Positions 25,349-34,260 are shown, counted from the first letter of the stretch. The stretch: 64,000 bases of DNA from Robiginitalea marina (GCF_024006985.1 NZ_JAMXIB010000001.1:186001-250000); one strand, 5' to 3'. The notes: generated from the letters alone by a model not told the origin. A program made the numbers and translations.

Positions 25349-27441
25349 ACGGCCTGGCTGTATTTCTTTTTGGCCTTGGGCAGGGTGAAAAAGAAGGTGC
25401 TTCCTTTTCTCAGCATGCTGTCTACCCATATTTTACCGTTATTCTTCTCAATCATTTCTTTACATAAAGAAAGTCCGAGGCCCGTCCCTTTTTCGTTGGC
25501 GGTACCATAGGTTGTATGGTTGGTGTGGTCCCCGAACAACTTTTGCAGGGTAACCCGGTCCATGCCCACCCCTGTGTCGCGGATGGAAATGAGCCAGTGG
25601 TCCTTTTCCTCCTCTGCTTCCAGGGTGACCATGCCGTTTTCGGGGGTAAACTTCAAAGCATTGCTGATCAGGTTTCTCACCACGATATCCACCTGATTGG
25701 GGTCGGACCAAACCAGGGTATTGGACGGAACTTTGCTCACCACCCTGATGGATTTGTTGTCGGCGATTTCCGAAAGCAGGTTGATGTTTTCTGCAATGAT
25801 ATGTTCCAGGGGTACTGCCGCAGGTTTGGTTACCGAGCCGTTCATTTGGGTTTGGCCCCAGGAAAGCAGGTTGTTCAGCGTAAAATAAATATGGTCCACA
25901 TCGGAGCGCAATTTGGGTAGGAAGCCCTGGAATTCTTCACTGGAAACCTCCCCGTTCTTGAGCATAAGCAGCAAATCCTTCAGGGCCCCGATGGGACCGC
26001 GCAAGTCATGGCCAATGATGGAAAATAATTTGGTTTTGGTTTCATTATTCGCCTGCAGTTCAGCCCTGCGTTTTTCCAGGATTTCCTGTTTGGCCCGTAG
26101 TTCTTCAGTGAGGCGGTGTTGTAGTTTTTTACCCCGGGCCACCAGGTAGATAATCAACAGGGCGATTAGCAAGAGCACTGCGCCGGCTTTGATATATCGA
26201 TTTTGCTGGGCCAGAGCCTTTTCGTTATCCCTGATGAGGGCTTCTTTTTGTTTTTCGTATTCGGTTTTGGTCTTCAGCAGGCTAAGGCTCTGTTTGTTTT
26301 CATTGCGGCTCAGGGAATCTGAGAGTTCCTGGTAAAGCTCATGGTAGGCCAGGGCAGTGGCATAATCCTGCTTTTTGCGGAATATCCGGTAGAGGGTCCG
26401 GGCGCATTTTTGGCGCCCCTCCACAAAATTAATGTCCTGGCTGATCCGGAACGCCTCTGTGGCGTAGCGGGTAGCCAGGGTATCGTTTTCCTGGCCAAAA
26501 TAGGCTTCTGCCATGCCGTTGTACAGGTCTATCCGGGCCCGGTCATCGTCTAGCTCTTTATGGAGCAATTCGCTCTGGTGGTACCAGTACAGCGCCCAGT
26601 TGTGGTCGAATTTTTTCAGATATACCTTCCCTTTGGTTTCGTAGGCAAAAGCGAGCCAGTCGAGGATCCGGTGCTTTTCGAAGATATCGATGCTCCGGTT
26701 GATATTGAACATGGCGTATTCCAGTTCTTCCATATCGGCATATACCGAAGCCAGGTTGCTCATGGTTTCCGCCTGCGCGATCTCGTTGCCCAGGGAATCA
26801 TTCAGCAGCTTCACCTTTTTATAGTATTCCAGGGATTCCCCGAAGTACTTCTGGGAGGCATACAGGTTGGCAATATTCTCATTGACGATAGACTGCATCA
26901 GCAGGTCCTTTTGCCTGTCGGCCAGTTCAAGCGAGGTGAGGTATCCGTTGAGGGCCCTGGAATAATCGCCCTGGTAGGCATATTCCCCGGAGAGGCTGTT
27001 ATACAGGATCAGGCGGAGCTTCTGATCGCCAAGTTCATCAGCCAGCCGGAGCCCCTTGATATAGTATTCAACAGCCTTGTCCGAAGCCCCCCGGTCGGAA
27101 TGGTAGTCGGCAAGCCGCATGTAGGAAATGCTTTCCCCCCGGGTATACCCGGTTTTCCTGCTGTGCTCCAGGGCCATACGGGCGAGGAGCTGGAGGCTGT
27201 CGGCCTGGAAGTACCGCATTTCTGCGGCCAGGCGGTTGAGCAGATCCACGTAGGTAGTGTCTTTCTCAGAGAACCCGGCGGATCGCTCCAAAAGCTGCAA
27301 TTCCAGCTGTAATTCCTTCCTTTTGTCACCCTGCGCTACCGCCGGGGCCAGGACCCCCAGTAAGAGGCATAGGATCAGCCCCCGGTAAAAAACGGTCCGG
27401 GCTGCACCTGGGCAGGGGAAGGCGGGGTTTATAAACCTCAT
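25345..27441 (-). CDS. TPR-containing sensor histidine kinase
   Basis: A 698-residue membrane kinase. Residues 1-30 include a signal or anchor helix (LILCLLLGVLAPAVAQ). Residues 50-400 are a row of TPR-like helical repeats, probably periplasmic. A membrane helix (AGAVLLLIALLIIYLVARG) follows, then a coiled coil, the HisKA box (FSIIGHDLRGPIGAL), the N box (VVRNLISNALKFTPENG), and G boxes (DTGVGMD, GTGLGLSLCKEMIEKN). No receiver domain is present, and no partner response regulator is adjacent. ATG 27441 is chosen because it starts the leader helix; the frame stays open upstream without conserved sequence. The stimulus is unknown. Confidence 0.92.
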   Translation of the reverse strand: MRFINPAFPCPGAARTVFYRGLILCLLLGVLAPAVAQGDKRKELQLELQLLERSAGFSEKDTTYVDLLNRLAAEMRYFQADSLQLLARMALEHSRKTGYTRGESISYMRLADYHSDRGASDKAVEYYIKGLRLADELGDQKLRLILYNSLSGEYAYQGDYSRALNGYLTSLELADRQKDLLMQSIVNENIANLYASQKYFGESLEYYKKVKLLNDSLGNEIAQAETMSNLASVYADMEELEYAMFNINRSIDIFEKHRILDWLAFAYETKGKVYLKKFDHNWALYWYHQSELLHKELDDDRARIDLYNGMAEAYFGQENDTLATRYATEAFRISQDINFVEGRQKCARTLYRIFRKKQDYATALAYHELYQELSDSLSRNENKQSLSLLKTKTEYEKQKEALIRDNEKALAQQNRYIKAGAVLLLIALLIIYLVARGKKLQHRLTEELRAKQEILEKRRAELQANNETKTKLFSIIGHDLRGPIGALKDLLLMLKNGEVSSEEFQGFLPKLRSDVDHIYFTLNNLLSWGQTQMNGSVTKPAAVPLEHIIAENINLLSEIADNKSIRVVSKVPSNTLVWSDPNQVDIVVRNLISNALKFTPENGMVTLEAEEEKDHWLISIRDTGVGMDRVTLQKLFGDHTNHTTYGTANEKGTGLGLSLCKEMIEKNNGKIWVDSMLRKGSTFFFTLPKAKKKYSQAV

Positions 27442-27588
27442 AGGTTGGGTCAGTATTCCCCATAAAACTATTTCTGATGCCCGACGGGGCCTAAAGAATG
27501 TTGTGAAACCGCAAATTTTGTGTGTTTTGTCGTGCGTTATGTGCCGTTCGTCGATGAAATCAAGGGTTTTGCTCCCCGGCCTGCACGC

Positions 27589-27616
27589 AGAAGAAGCCTG
27601 GTGGCTTCTTCTTTTT
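27589..27616 (+). terminator. Terminator-like hairpin with no gene assigned upstream
   Basis: AGAAGAAGCC (27589-27598) pairs perfectly with GGCTTCTTCT (27603-27612) around a 4-base loop, followed by T to 27616. On the plus strand this has full terminator form, yet the only upstream gene on that strand is far away. It may end a small RNA or mRNA antisense to the kinase leader, or may be a relic. Confidence 0.55.
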
Positions 27617-27642
27617 GGGCCCAAAATTGAGCTTAAATTATT

Positions 27643-27672
27643 TTGATCCATTTCACAAAAAAAGTACCTTTG
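27643..27672 (+). promoter_or_regulatory. Promoter of tRNA-His
   Basis: TTG at 27643-27645, 19 bases, then TACCTTTG at 27665-27672: both elements and the spacing match the Bacteroidota housekeeping promoter. It stands 63 bases before the tRNA. Confidence 0.8.
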
Positions 27673-27734
27673 CAACCGCCTGAAAGTAGAGGTTACCGGT
27701 GCCCTTGGCACTGGAGGACCCCTCAAAAGGAAAT

Positions 27735-27809
27735 GGTGGTTGTAGCTCAGTTGGTTAGAGCGCTGGATTGTGGTTCCAGAGGTCGCCGGTTCGAGCCCGG
27801 TCTTCCACC
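27735..27809 (+). tRNA. tRNA-His (anticodon GTG)
   Basis: The cloverleaf can be folded by eye: D arm GCTC/GAGC, anticodon stem CTGGA/TCCAG with loop TTGTGGT, T arm GCCGG/CCGGT with loop TTCGAGC. An extra G at 27735 opposite C at 27809 fits the G-1:C73 identity pair of histidine tRNAs. CCA is not encoded. The acceptor stem GTGGTTG/CTTCCAC has two apparent T-T mismatches at positions 5:68 and 6:67. A promoter precedes it and a terminator follows. Confidence 0.95.
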
Positions 27810-27815
27810 CATGTA

Positions 27816-27845
27816 AACCTCCGGGACGATCCCGGAGGTTTTTTT
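27816..27845 (+). terminator. Terminator of tRNA-His
   Basis: AACCTCCGGG (27816-27825) pairs with CCCGGAGGTT (27831-27840), followed by T to 27845. Confidence 0.9.
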
Positions 27846-27973
27846 ATGGAAAGGCATTCCAGGCAACTTGCAGGCTCCAGTTGGGGAGGGTAGGCGCAGA
27901 GGAAATTCTGCCAGGGGTGTCAATCCCGGTCGGGTCCCGGGGCCGGTTACACCAGGTACCTCGTGAAAAATAA

Positions 27974-28003
27974 AAATCCCGATTCTGTGCAGAATCGGGA
28001 TTT
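27974..28003 (-). terminator. Terminator of the M28 peptidase gene
   Basis: AAATCCCGATTCT (27974-27986) and AGAATCGGGATTT (27991-28003) form a 13-pair perfect stem with a 4-base loop. Read on the minus strand it is followed by a T-rich tract and lies 26 bases past the M28 stop codon. Confidence 0.85.
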
Positions 28004-28028
28004 CCTGTTTTGCATACGGGCTATCCGC

Positions 28029-29591
28029 CTAACGAGCTACCTGGTCGACCACGAGCCGCCCATCGCGGTTTGCGATTTCCCAGGCTGTATGAAAGACCAG
28101 TTGGGTCCTGTTTTTCAACAGGTCATAATTGATCTTGTCGGGCGTGTCTCCCGGCCGGTGATAGTCGGCATGGGTCCCATTGAAATAGAAGATAATCGGG
28201 ATGTTGTTCTTGGCGAAATTGTAGTGGTCGCTCCGGTAATAGAACCGGTTGGGGTCGTTCTCATCGTTGTAGGTATAGTCCAGTTCAATACCGGTATACC
28301 GGGCATTCACGGTTTCAGACAATTCGTGGAGCTCTGAACTCAGTTTATCGGAACCGATAAGGTATACATAGTTCCGGTTCCCTTCCCGCTTCGGGTCAAT
28401 TCGCCCGATCATATCGATATTCAGGTTAGCCACCGTGTTTTCAAGGGGAAAAACCGGTTCCACATCCGTGTAGTACCTGGAGCCGAGCAATCCTTTTTCC
28501 TCCCCGGTAACGTGCAGGAATACCACGGACCTCCGGGGACCCATCCCCGCATCGGCAGCCTGTTTGAAGGCCTCTGCGATCTCCAGCAGGGCCACGGTAC
28601 CCGACCCGTCATCATCGGCCCCGTTGTTGATTTCCCCATTGGCATTTACCCCAATATGGTCGAGGTGCGAGGAGATCACCACGTATTCCCCGGGCCATTC
28701 CGACCCACGGATAAAGGCGACCACGTTCTCCGATGCCACGTCCTCGTTCCGGCTTTCCACCTCCATGCGAACGGGGAGCGAAATGGTGGCGGGTTTTTCA
28801 GAGCTCCCATACCCGTCATAAATTTTCCCGGCCAGTTCCTCGGAAACGAGCAGCATGTCGGGGGTTTCCTCATCCCCGTCTTTCAGGCTCATCTGGCCGC
28901 TATCGTTCGTTTTCATATAATCGAAATACCGCATATAGCGCGAAAAATTATCCGGGTCCACAAACAGGATACCCCCAGCGCCTTTTTCCAGGGCTACTTC
29001 CATCCTTTTTTCAATCGCCTCGGATATATTGCTCCATTTAGAGGGCTCCTGTGTGCCGGTAAGCAGGAAGGTGCCATCACCGTTGCGAGGTTCCCCTGCT
29101 TTCATCATCAGCAACTTGCCTTTTACGTCCAGGCCCTGATAATCGGAATACTCCTCCGTTTCAATACCATACCCCACGTAAACGATCTCGTCATAGCTCC
29201 GGCTCGAACCGCCAAAGGTCAGGAACCCTTCCCCGTTGGCGTGGGATTGTCCGTCTACAAACAGGTTTCCGGTGGGAAGTTTGGTCAACTCAAGCGGGAC
29301 GTCCTGGAAATAATCACCCCCCTGGAGCCCGCCGGGGATTTCCATGGATTCATAGGCCGCCTTCAGGTAGGCGACTGCCTTTTTCTGGCCTTCTTTGCCC
29401 GTTTCCCGGCCTTCAAACTCATCGGACGCATAGGTGTACAGGTGTTCTTTAAGTTCTTCCTCCGTTATGGAGGCTGCAAAGGCGACGGGGTCCGGCTTTT
29501 TGGGAGCCCCGGCACTATTTTCGTTAACGGCCTTTTGGGAGCCGTTACAGGCCATGAGCAGGCCTGCAAAAAGAAACAAGAGGTTCTTCAT
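28029..29591 (-). CDS. M28-family zinc peptidase lipoprotein with PA domain
   Basis: A 520-residue predicted lipoprotein: residues 1-15 end in a lipobox (LLMACNG). An N-terminal helical region and a protease-associated insert (about 120-270) precede the M28 catalytic domain. Zinc ligands appear in SSHLDHIGV, NNGADDDGSG, TGEEKGLLGS, NLNIDMIGRID and YRSDHYNFA, in the expected order. It should act as an aminopeptidase or carboxypeptidase at the outer membrane or in the periplasm. ATG 29591 (MKNLLFLFAG) starts the lipoprotein signal; an in-frame ATG 27 bases upstream is less likely. A strong terminator follows. Confidence 0.93.
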   Translation of the reverse strand: MKNLLFLFAGLLMACNGSQKAVNENSAGAPKKPDPVAFAASITEEELKEHLYTYASDEFEGRETGKEGQKKAVAYLKAAYESMEIPGGLQGGDYFQDVPLELTKLPTGNLFVDGQSHANGEGFLTFGGSSRSYDEIVYVGYGIETEEYSDYQGLDVKGKLLMMKAGEPRNGDGTFLLTGTQEPSKWSNISEAIEKRMEVALEKGAGGILFVDPDNFSRYMRYFDYMKTNDSGQMSLKDGDEETPDMLLVSEELAGKIYDGYGSSEKPATISLPVRMEVESRNEDVASENVVAFIRGSEWPGEYVVISSHLDHIGVNANGEINNGADDDGSGTVALLEIAEAFKQAADAGMGPRRSVVFLHVTGEEKGLLGSRYYTDVEPVFPLENTVANLNIDMIGRIDPKREGNRNYVYLIGSDKLSSELHELSETVNARYTGIELDYTYNDENDPNRFYYRSDHYNFAKNNIPIIFYFNGTHADYHRPGDTPDKINYDLLKNRTQLVFHTAWEIANRDGRLVVDQVAR

Positions 29592-29700
29592 CACAGCGAT
29601 TTTAATTAAGGTTTCCAAAAATAGTCAAAAGCAGGAGATAGGGGGCTTTCGGAAAAAGAAAACCACCGGATATCCGGTAAAACGGATACGACCAGGGACA

Positions 29701-30684
29701 CTAAAGGGAGCCATAGGTTGCCATGATGATCGCATTGGTCTCTTCCACCGATTTGAATACATCGAAGGTACGCCCCTGCGTCCGCTGGGCCCCGAGGGCA
29801 TTGGCATATTTAGCCGCCCGGATGTAGTTAAATGGATCCTCGAGCAAGCCAAAGCCCAGGCCGCCGGCAAAGGAATCGCCACAGCCGGTGGTGTCCACGA
29901 CTTCCGCAACCGGAATGGACGGGACGATTTCCTTCCGGAGGTGCCCGTCTTCCAGGAAGAAAACGGCGCTGCCCCCCGCATCGAGGGTTACAATAAGTGC
30001 CTTTACCCCATGCTGCAGCACATGGGTGGCAAGGTCATCGAGATGGGCTGTGTCCACTTCATGCAGGGGCTGCAATTCCGGCAGGGTATATTCCTTTTTA
30101 AACCAGGAGCACCTGGACTCTTCCAGGTTCATTTTGAGCACATCGATGTAGGGCAACCAAAGGTCACGGTCGATCCAGAAGCGGATGTGGCGCTCCCCCA
30201 AAACACTTACGGTGTTGGTGGGCCCGTGGGCATCGAAGATCACCTGGGCGCGGCTGTGCTTCTTGATGTACTTCAGGGTTTCGAGGGGAACCTCGTAATC
30301 CGTGATAGGGACACAAACAAAGACATCGGCGTGCAGCAGGTCGGCCACGTCGTCGGGGGTAATGGGGTTCATAAAGCCCGTTTGTTTTTCCAGGCGGTTG
30401 TTCTGGTCCACGAACTTCAGCTGGATGACATCGCCCTGGTCGGCTTTGTCGGAAATATGGCTGGTGTCGATGTTGGGGTAGGGGGCAAAGACGGCTTCCA
30501 CTTCGGCCCGGTCCTGTTTGCGTACATGGGAAACCGGGTATACGGTGCCCCGGTCGCCCATCAGGCGGGCCAGCCCGATCGCCGTATGGGTGGCGCAGCC
30601 GTATTTTTCGATAACTTCCCCTTTATGGGTGGTGATGTGGTCCCTGGGGATGGGCCCCAGGACTGCGACATGGAAATGTTTCAT
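29701..30684 (-). CDS. PfkB-family carbohydrate/nucleoside kinase
   Basis: A 327-residue ribokinase-fold enzyme. It begins [17 protein letters not shown], and the PfkB signature is near the end as [20 protein letters not shown], with Asp as catalytic base and an anion hole of the GxGD type. [14 protein letters not shown] and [13 protein letters not shown] lie in mid-protein. The sugar or nucleoside substrate is unknown. ATG 30684 matches the family N-terminus; the frame runs upstream without conserved content. No neighbour indicates a pathway. Confidence 0.9.
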   Translation of the reverse strand: MKHFHVAVLGPIPRDHITTHKGEVIEKYGCATHTAIGLARLMGDRGTVYPVSHVRKQDRAEVEAVFAPYPNIDTSHISDKADQGDVIQLKFVDQNNRLEKQTGFMNPITPDDVADLLHADVFVCVPITDYEVPLETLKYIKKHSRAQVIFDAHGPTNTVSVLGERHIRFWIDRDLWLPYIDVLKMNLEESRCSWFKKEYTLPELQPLHEVDTAHLDDLATHVLQHGVKALIVTLDAGGSAVFFLEDGHLRKEIVPSIPVAEVVDTTGCGDSFAGGLGFGLLEDPFNYIRAAKYANALGAQRTQGRTFDVFKSVEETNAIIMATYGSL

Positions 30685-30826
30685 GAGTATTGCGTTATCC
30701 CGTGGGAAGATATAAAAATTGGAACAATTCCCGCAGCCCTCCCTTCTCTTTGGCGGGGCGGGCCGCAGCCGAAGAAGGCCCCCCAAAAACTTGACGGATC
30801 GGCGCCGACTTTAGCAAAAGCTTTAC

Positions 30827-30834
30827 TATATTTG
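30827..30834 (+). promoter_or_regulatory. TAnnTTTG promoter box of tRNA-Ser
   Basis: TATATTTG is an exact consensus match 55 bases before the tRNA. No TTG stands at the usual -33 distance. Confidence 0.6.
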
Positions 30835-30888
30835 CCCCGCCTGACGAAGAACCCGGTGCCCATGCGGCAACACATTTTCAAAAGGCCT

Positions 30889-30973
30889 GGAGGAATGGCA
30901 GAGTGGTCGATTGCGGCAGTCTTGAAAACTGTTGAGGGTAACACCTCCGGGGGTTCGAATCCCTCTTCCTCCG
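30889..30973 (+). tRNA. tRNA-Ser (anticodon TGA)
   Basis: Acceptor GGAGGAA pairs with TTCCTCC (30966-30972) with discriminator G. The anticodon stem GCAGT/ACTGT (one G-T pair) encloses loop CTTGAAA with anticodon TGA. A long variable arm (GAGGGTAACACCTC) confirms a class II tRNA. T loop TTCGAAT. CCA is not encoded. The accessory tract with repeats starts right after it. Confidence 0.96.
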
Positions 30974-30981
30974 CAACCCAA

Positions 30982-31010
30982 AAACCCTGACAGCAATGTC
31001 AGGGTTTTTT
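30982..31010 (+). terminator. Terminator of tRNA-Ser
   Basis: AAACCCTGACA (30982-30992) pairs with TGTCAGGGTTT (30997-31007), followed by T to 31010. Confidence 0.9.
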
Positions 31011-31043
31011 ATTCCCACGAAGAAGCGAAATTTATTTCAGCTT

Positions 31044-31163
31044 CGCAGTGGGGATAAAAAAAAGCGAACACGCGTCAGCGTGTTTGGGGTTTTTGGGTTG
31101 CAGGATCCCTCCCCTGGGATCACGCCCCGAAGCAGAGCGAAGCACGCTTCGGGGCGTAATCCC
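31044..31163. repeat. Hairpin-rich repeat, copy 1
   Basis: About 120 bases, repeated at 31201-31319 with few differences. It holds a short hairpin (ACACGC/GCGTGT) next to an A-rich tract, and a long hairpin with ACGCCCCGAAGC (31122-31133) pairing perfectly with GCTTCGGGGCGT (31146-31157), extended by GGGAT/ATCCC. Bases 31087-31101 are the exact reverse complement of the 15 bases 30973-30987 at the end of tRNA-Ser and start of its terminator. Read on the minus strand the unit resembles a tRNA tail plus terminator. Confidence 0.85.
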
Positions 31164-31200
31164 TAGTCTTCAGCGATGAAAATGAAGTGAAATTCTGTAT

Positions 31201-31319
31201 CGCAGTGGGGATAAAGAAAAGCGAACACGCGTCAGCGTGTTTGGGGTTTTTGGGTTGTAGGATCCCTCCCTGGGATCACGCCCTGAAGCAGAGCGAAGCA
31301 CACTTCGGGGCGTAATCCC
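31201..31319. repeat. Hairpin-rich repeat, copy 2
   Basis: A direct copy of 31044-31163 at an offset of 157 bases. Differences include one fewer C near 31270 and changes that weaken the long hairpin (a C-A mismatch and a T-G pair). The match to the tRNA-Ser tail is 14 of 15 bases. The weaker stem suggests this copy is decaying. Confidence 0.85.
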
Positions 31320-31712
31320 AAATCTGTAGTTGACCGTACCAATTCACCTGGGAAATGAGGACATTTTTAAGCATAGTTTCCAACGCTTGTAGAAAATAAA
31401 TTGACCTTTTGCGTGAACAAAAGGCGTTTCCCTTGCAGGGTCCCTGATGGGCAGTTTGCAGTTGCAGTCGGTAGAAGTGACTATGAATCCGTGGTAATCA
31501 TGGTATAAGTCTTACCTAACTAAATTGAATTAGCCCTAAAGTAATTGTGAATTAGGGATTGCATATATTCCACCTGATTTTATACTTCATTTAAACTAAA
31601 TTACAATGAGGGCATGCCAAAGGAAATTGAAGCCGCTACAGAAGTAATGGATTGAATGGTTAACCGATTCAATAGGGCTTTTCGCTAAAGGGAACCAAAG
31701 ATTTTAAACAAC
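31320..31712. other. AT-rich non-coding stretch
   Basis: No frame of useful length or recognisable protein is seen on either strand. I counted 19 G+C in the 60 bases from 31561, against about 58% in a line of core sequence. It may carry remnants of displaced DNA. Confidence 0.6.
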
Positions 31713-31742
31713 AATCCCTCTGGGATGGGTACCAGAGGGATT
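31713..31742 (-). terminator. Terminator of the NHL-like lipoprotein gene
   Basis: AATCCCTCTGG (31713-31723) pairs with CCAGAGGGATT (31732-31742). On the minus strand a T-rich tract follows. It is 80 bases beyond the gene's stop codon. Confidence 0.75.
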
Positions 31743-31822
31743 AAAGGTCAGAAGGAGTTTACTTTACAAGCCCTGCACGGGTGTCTTAAATTATAAAATC
31801 CATTTTAAAATCGAAACACATA

Positions 31823-33574
31823 CTAGTCTTTGGTGATTCGGTATATAATATTATTTCCCTGGCCAGAAACATATATATCGCCAGATGGAGCAACGGTAAC
31901 TCCTTCAAATCCCCATGTGGGAGGAGCCCCCTCTACACCGGGCCTGCCAAAAAATTCAAGACCTCCTGCGATCTCCGTAACTTCTCCGGTGGCAATGTCA
32001 ATCCTGGAAAGCCGGGCTGCCCCGGTTTCCACTACCAATAGCCCGCCTTCATTGTCATAGGCCAGACCTTCAGGGAATAACAAATCCTGGGCAATAGGTG
32101 CCGGTGTTGTCGGGGTGTTGCCATCAAAACCTATTTGCCAGACGATTCCCGTACCCCAATCGGCTACCCAAAGGGTTTCCCCATCAGTGGCCAAACCGCT
32201 GGGGGCAAAAACAGTGGCATTATCTATCGGAAGTATGACCGATTTATCACTTGCCCTCACCACACCACCAACACCAACGTCAGAAACAATAATTTCCCCA
32301 TTCAACCGAAGCGCATCGATAGGAGCACCCTGGGCCTCTGCGGTAGACATATTGTAACTCTCTGTAACCCCGTCCTGAGGGTTCCATACCTGAACCGTAC
32401 CGGCGAACCAGGAAGCACTAATCAGGTTTTCACCATCTGCAGAGAGGCTCATCACAGTATTTAAGGTTGCCACACCTACATCAGGTACTCCGGGTAAAAT
32501 CAATGCCCTGTAACTATTTTCCACCTCCCCGGAGTTTCGGTTGAGCTGTCGCATTTCGTATTGGTCGGCCACAAACAATTTATCTTCGTTACCTGCACCT
32601 TCCAGAAAAGCGATACCCTGTGGCCCAATCATGCCGCCAGGACTTATGATACGGAGTGCTCCGGTAGGAAGCAATTCGCCGACCCATCCTTGATCATTAC
32701 TGGTCATGAACAATCTTCCATCATCGTCAAAAACCATATTGTCCAATCCCGTATCCAGGGTAGTGAATAAAGTTGAGGCTCCGGTCATTACATCTATTTT
32801 AAAAACCTCGCCCGTTTGATCGATTACGGTAAGCATTCCCTCAGGATCAAATTTTGCCGAAGCGGGATTCACATATCCACCGGATACGACTTGTGCCGAC
32901 CCATCCGCAAAAGGATCTGAGGCCGGATCACCCATTCTATCCACATCGACACTAATCACAAGACCGGCGGCAAATAGTGGTCCGTATAGGCGGCCATTGG
33001 CGTCAAAGTCAAATGCGTTTAAAAAACCCAGAGGAAAAGGATTTGCTTCGGTGGCAACGATAATGGGTCGTGGGGGTTCCACAAGATTGGGATCCAGTTC
33101 GTACAGGCCGTCACCCAAAAAGCAAAGAGCTACAAAGAGTCGTCCATCATCAGTGAACCCGATTGGATTTACCCCGGGCGCAACAAATTGTTTGGTAATG
33201 GTTCCGTCAGGGGCCATACGCCCCACTTCACCGACCAAAATATCTGTCCAGTAAAGCGAGCCATCCGGACCGAAGACTAAATCATCAGGGCCCTTTACTT
33301 GCTTTTCCTGTCCCAATCGGTCAGAGATAGTACCGTTTTCCTTATCCATGACGGTTATGTTAACACCAATAACACTTCCAATGTATAAGTTACCGTCAGG
33401 GCCAATATCCAAACCATTGGCGCCATTTAAGGCAGCCCCTGTGCCAATTTCAGTTACCGTATAGGTATCCGGGTCAGGTTGTGGGTCGGGTTCGGTGTCA
33501 TCCGAGTTATCACAGGCCAGGAAAAAAACAGGAATAGTAAGGATTGCTAAAATCCATAGGTTTTTAAGCTTCAT
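31823..33574 (-). CDS. NHL/SMP-30-like beta-propeller lipoprotein
   Basis: A 583-residue predicted lipoprotein: the leader ends in FFLACDNSDD (Cys about 21), followed by an acidic Asp/Pro/Glu linker. The rest consists of repeated units of about 45-50 residues such as GANGLDIGPDGNLYIGS, DDLVFGPDGSLYWTDI, NMVFDDDGRLFMTS and SGLATDGETLWVADWG, i.e. propeller blades like those of NHL or strictosidine-synthase/SMP-30 proteins. It is probably surface-exposed; ligand or enzyme role unknown. It lies in the AT-rich tract, with repeat copies on both sides, and has its own terminator. Confidence 0.85.
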   Translation of the reverse strand: MKLKNLWILAILTIPVFFLACDNSDDTEPDPQPDPDTYTVTEIGTGAALNGANGLDIGPDGNLYIGSVIGVNITVMDKENGTISDRLGQEKQVKGPDDLVFGPDGSLYWTDILVGEVGRMAPDGTITKQFVAPGVNPIGFTDDGRLFVALCFLGDGLYELDPNLVEPPRPIIVATEANPFPLGFLNAFDFDANGRLYGPLFAAGLVISVDVDRMGDPASDPFADGSAQVVSGGYVNPASAKFDPEGMLTVIDQTGEVFKIDVMTGASTLFTTLDTGLDNMVFDDDGRLFMTSNDQGWVGELLPTGALRIISPGGMIGPQGIAFLEGAGNEDKLFVADQYEMRQLNRNSGEVENSYRALILPGVPDVGVATLNTVMSLSADGENLISASWFAGTVQVWNPQDGVTESYNMSTAEAQGAPIDALRLNGEIIVSDVGVGGVVRASDKSVILPIDNATVFAPSGLATDGETLWVADWGTGIVWQIGFDGNTPTTPAPIAQDLLFPEGLAYDNEGGLLVVETGAARLSRIDIATGEVTEIAGGLEFFGRPGVEGAPPTWGFEGVTVAPSGDIYVSGQGNNIIYRITKD

Positions 33575-34007
33575 AAGAGGTTGGTTAAGGGTTAGAAATG
33601 ATAACAGATTTTGGAATAGCGTTGCCGAAACGATTCGGGGGGAATGGCGAAGGGGATGGTTTGGCTAAACACTTAGAAAGGTAGGCAAAATAATTGATAA
33701 TCAATATTATAAAGTGATTTAATTCATCGCTTGCTGAAAATTATTGAAGTGATGGGAAGCACAGGGTTCAAGTTGGAAATGGCAGTCAGCAGTGGTGCCT
33801 GGAAGTTTCTTACGGTTTTTTGGTTGGTTTCCCTCTCCAGGGATCACGCAGTGCCCGGCTATCGGGGCCAGGCGATTTTTAATTTTGGCGTACTTTCAAA
33901 CTTTAGTGCTAAACCTCACAAATACGGTTGTTTGAGACCGTAAGCTGCTATTTAAAAAGACATTTTGCGTAAATTGACAAAGGCATAACAAAGACTATCC
34001 AGACCAC
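33575..34007. other. Intergenic stretch with a degenerate third repeat copy
   Basis: No credible gene. A 70-codon open frame at 33731-33943 has no homology that I recognise. The segment about 33814-33860 (a GGTTTTTTGGTTG-like tract, then TCCAGGGATCACGC) resembles the core of the repeats at 31044 and 31201 in the same orientation, but is too diverged to align with certainty. Confidence 0.45.
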
Positions 34008-34256
34008 ATGAACCAAAAAGAACTATCTCAATTGACCGACAAAGAACTTCTGGAGGTTGCGAAAAACAACAAACCATCGCCCGTTACAGATGCTTTTTTA
34101 ATTGGTTTTCTAATTGGAATTCTCATATATGGTGCTGCGGCAAACGCCTGGGGCTTTATGTTCCTAATTCCTTTGTTTCTGATTTATATCTTACTGAAAA
34201 AACCAAAGCAATATGCAGCACTGAAGAAGGAATTGGAAAAACGAAACATACAATAA
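34008..34256 (+). CDS. Small two-helix membrane protein
   Basis: An 82-residue protein: a charged N-terminus (LTDKELLEVAKNNKPSP), two adjacent hydrophobic helices (FLIGFLIGILIYGAAANAWG and FMFLIPLFLIYILL), and a Lys-rich C-terminus. This is a common type of small membrane protein in flavobacteria. I recall some being labelled FUSC-like, without evidence of function. It begins a row of small plus-strand genes in the AT-rich tract. Confidence 0.7.
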   Translation: MNQKELSQLTDKELLEVAKNNKPSPVTDAFLIGFLIGILIYGAAANAWGFMFLIPLFLIYILLKKPKQYAALKKELEKRNIQ

Positions 34257-34260
34257 ACCC

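Noticed and set aside
28512-30990. Long plus-strand frames (365 and 518 codons) opposite the M28 and PfkB genes
   Set aside because: They are antisense to strong family matches. The second would run through tRNA-Ser, which a real gene would not.
33731-33943. 70-codon plus-strand frame in the AT-rich tract
   Set aside because: No leader, no recognised family, and it overlaps the repeat-like sequence.
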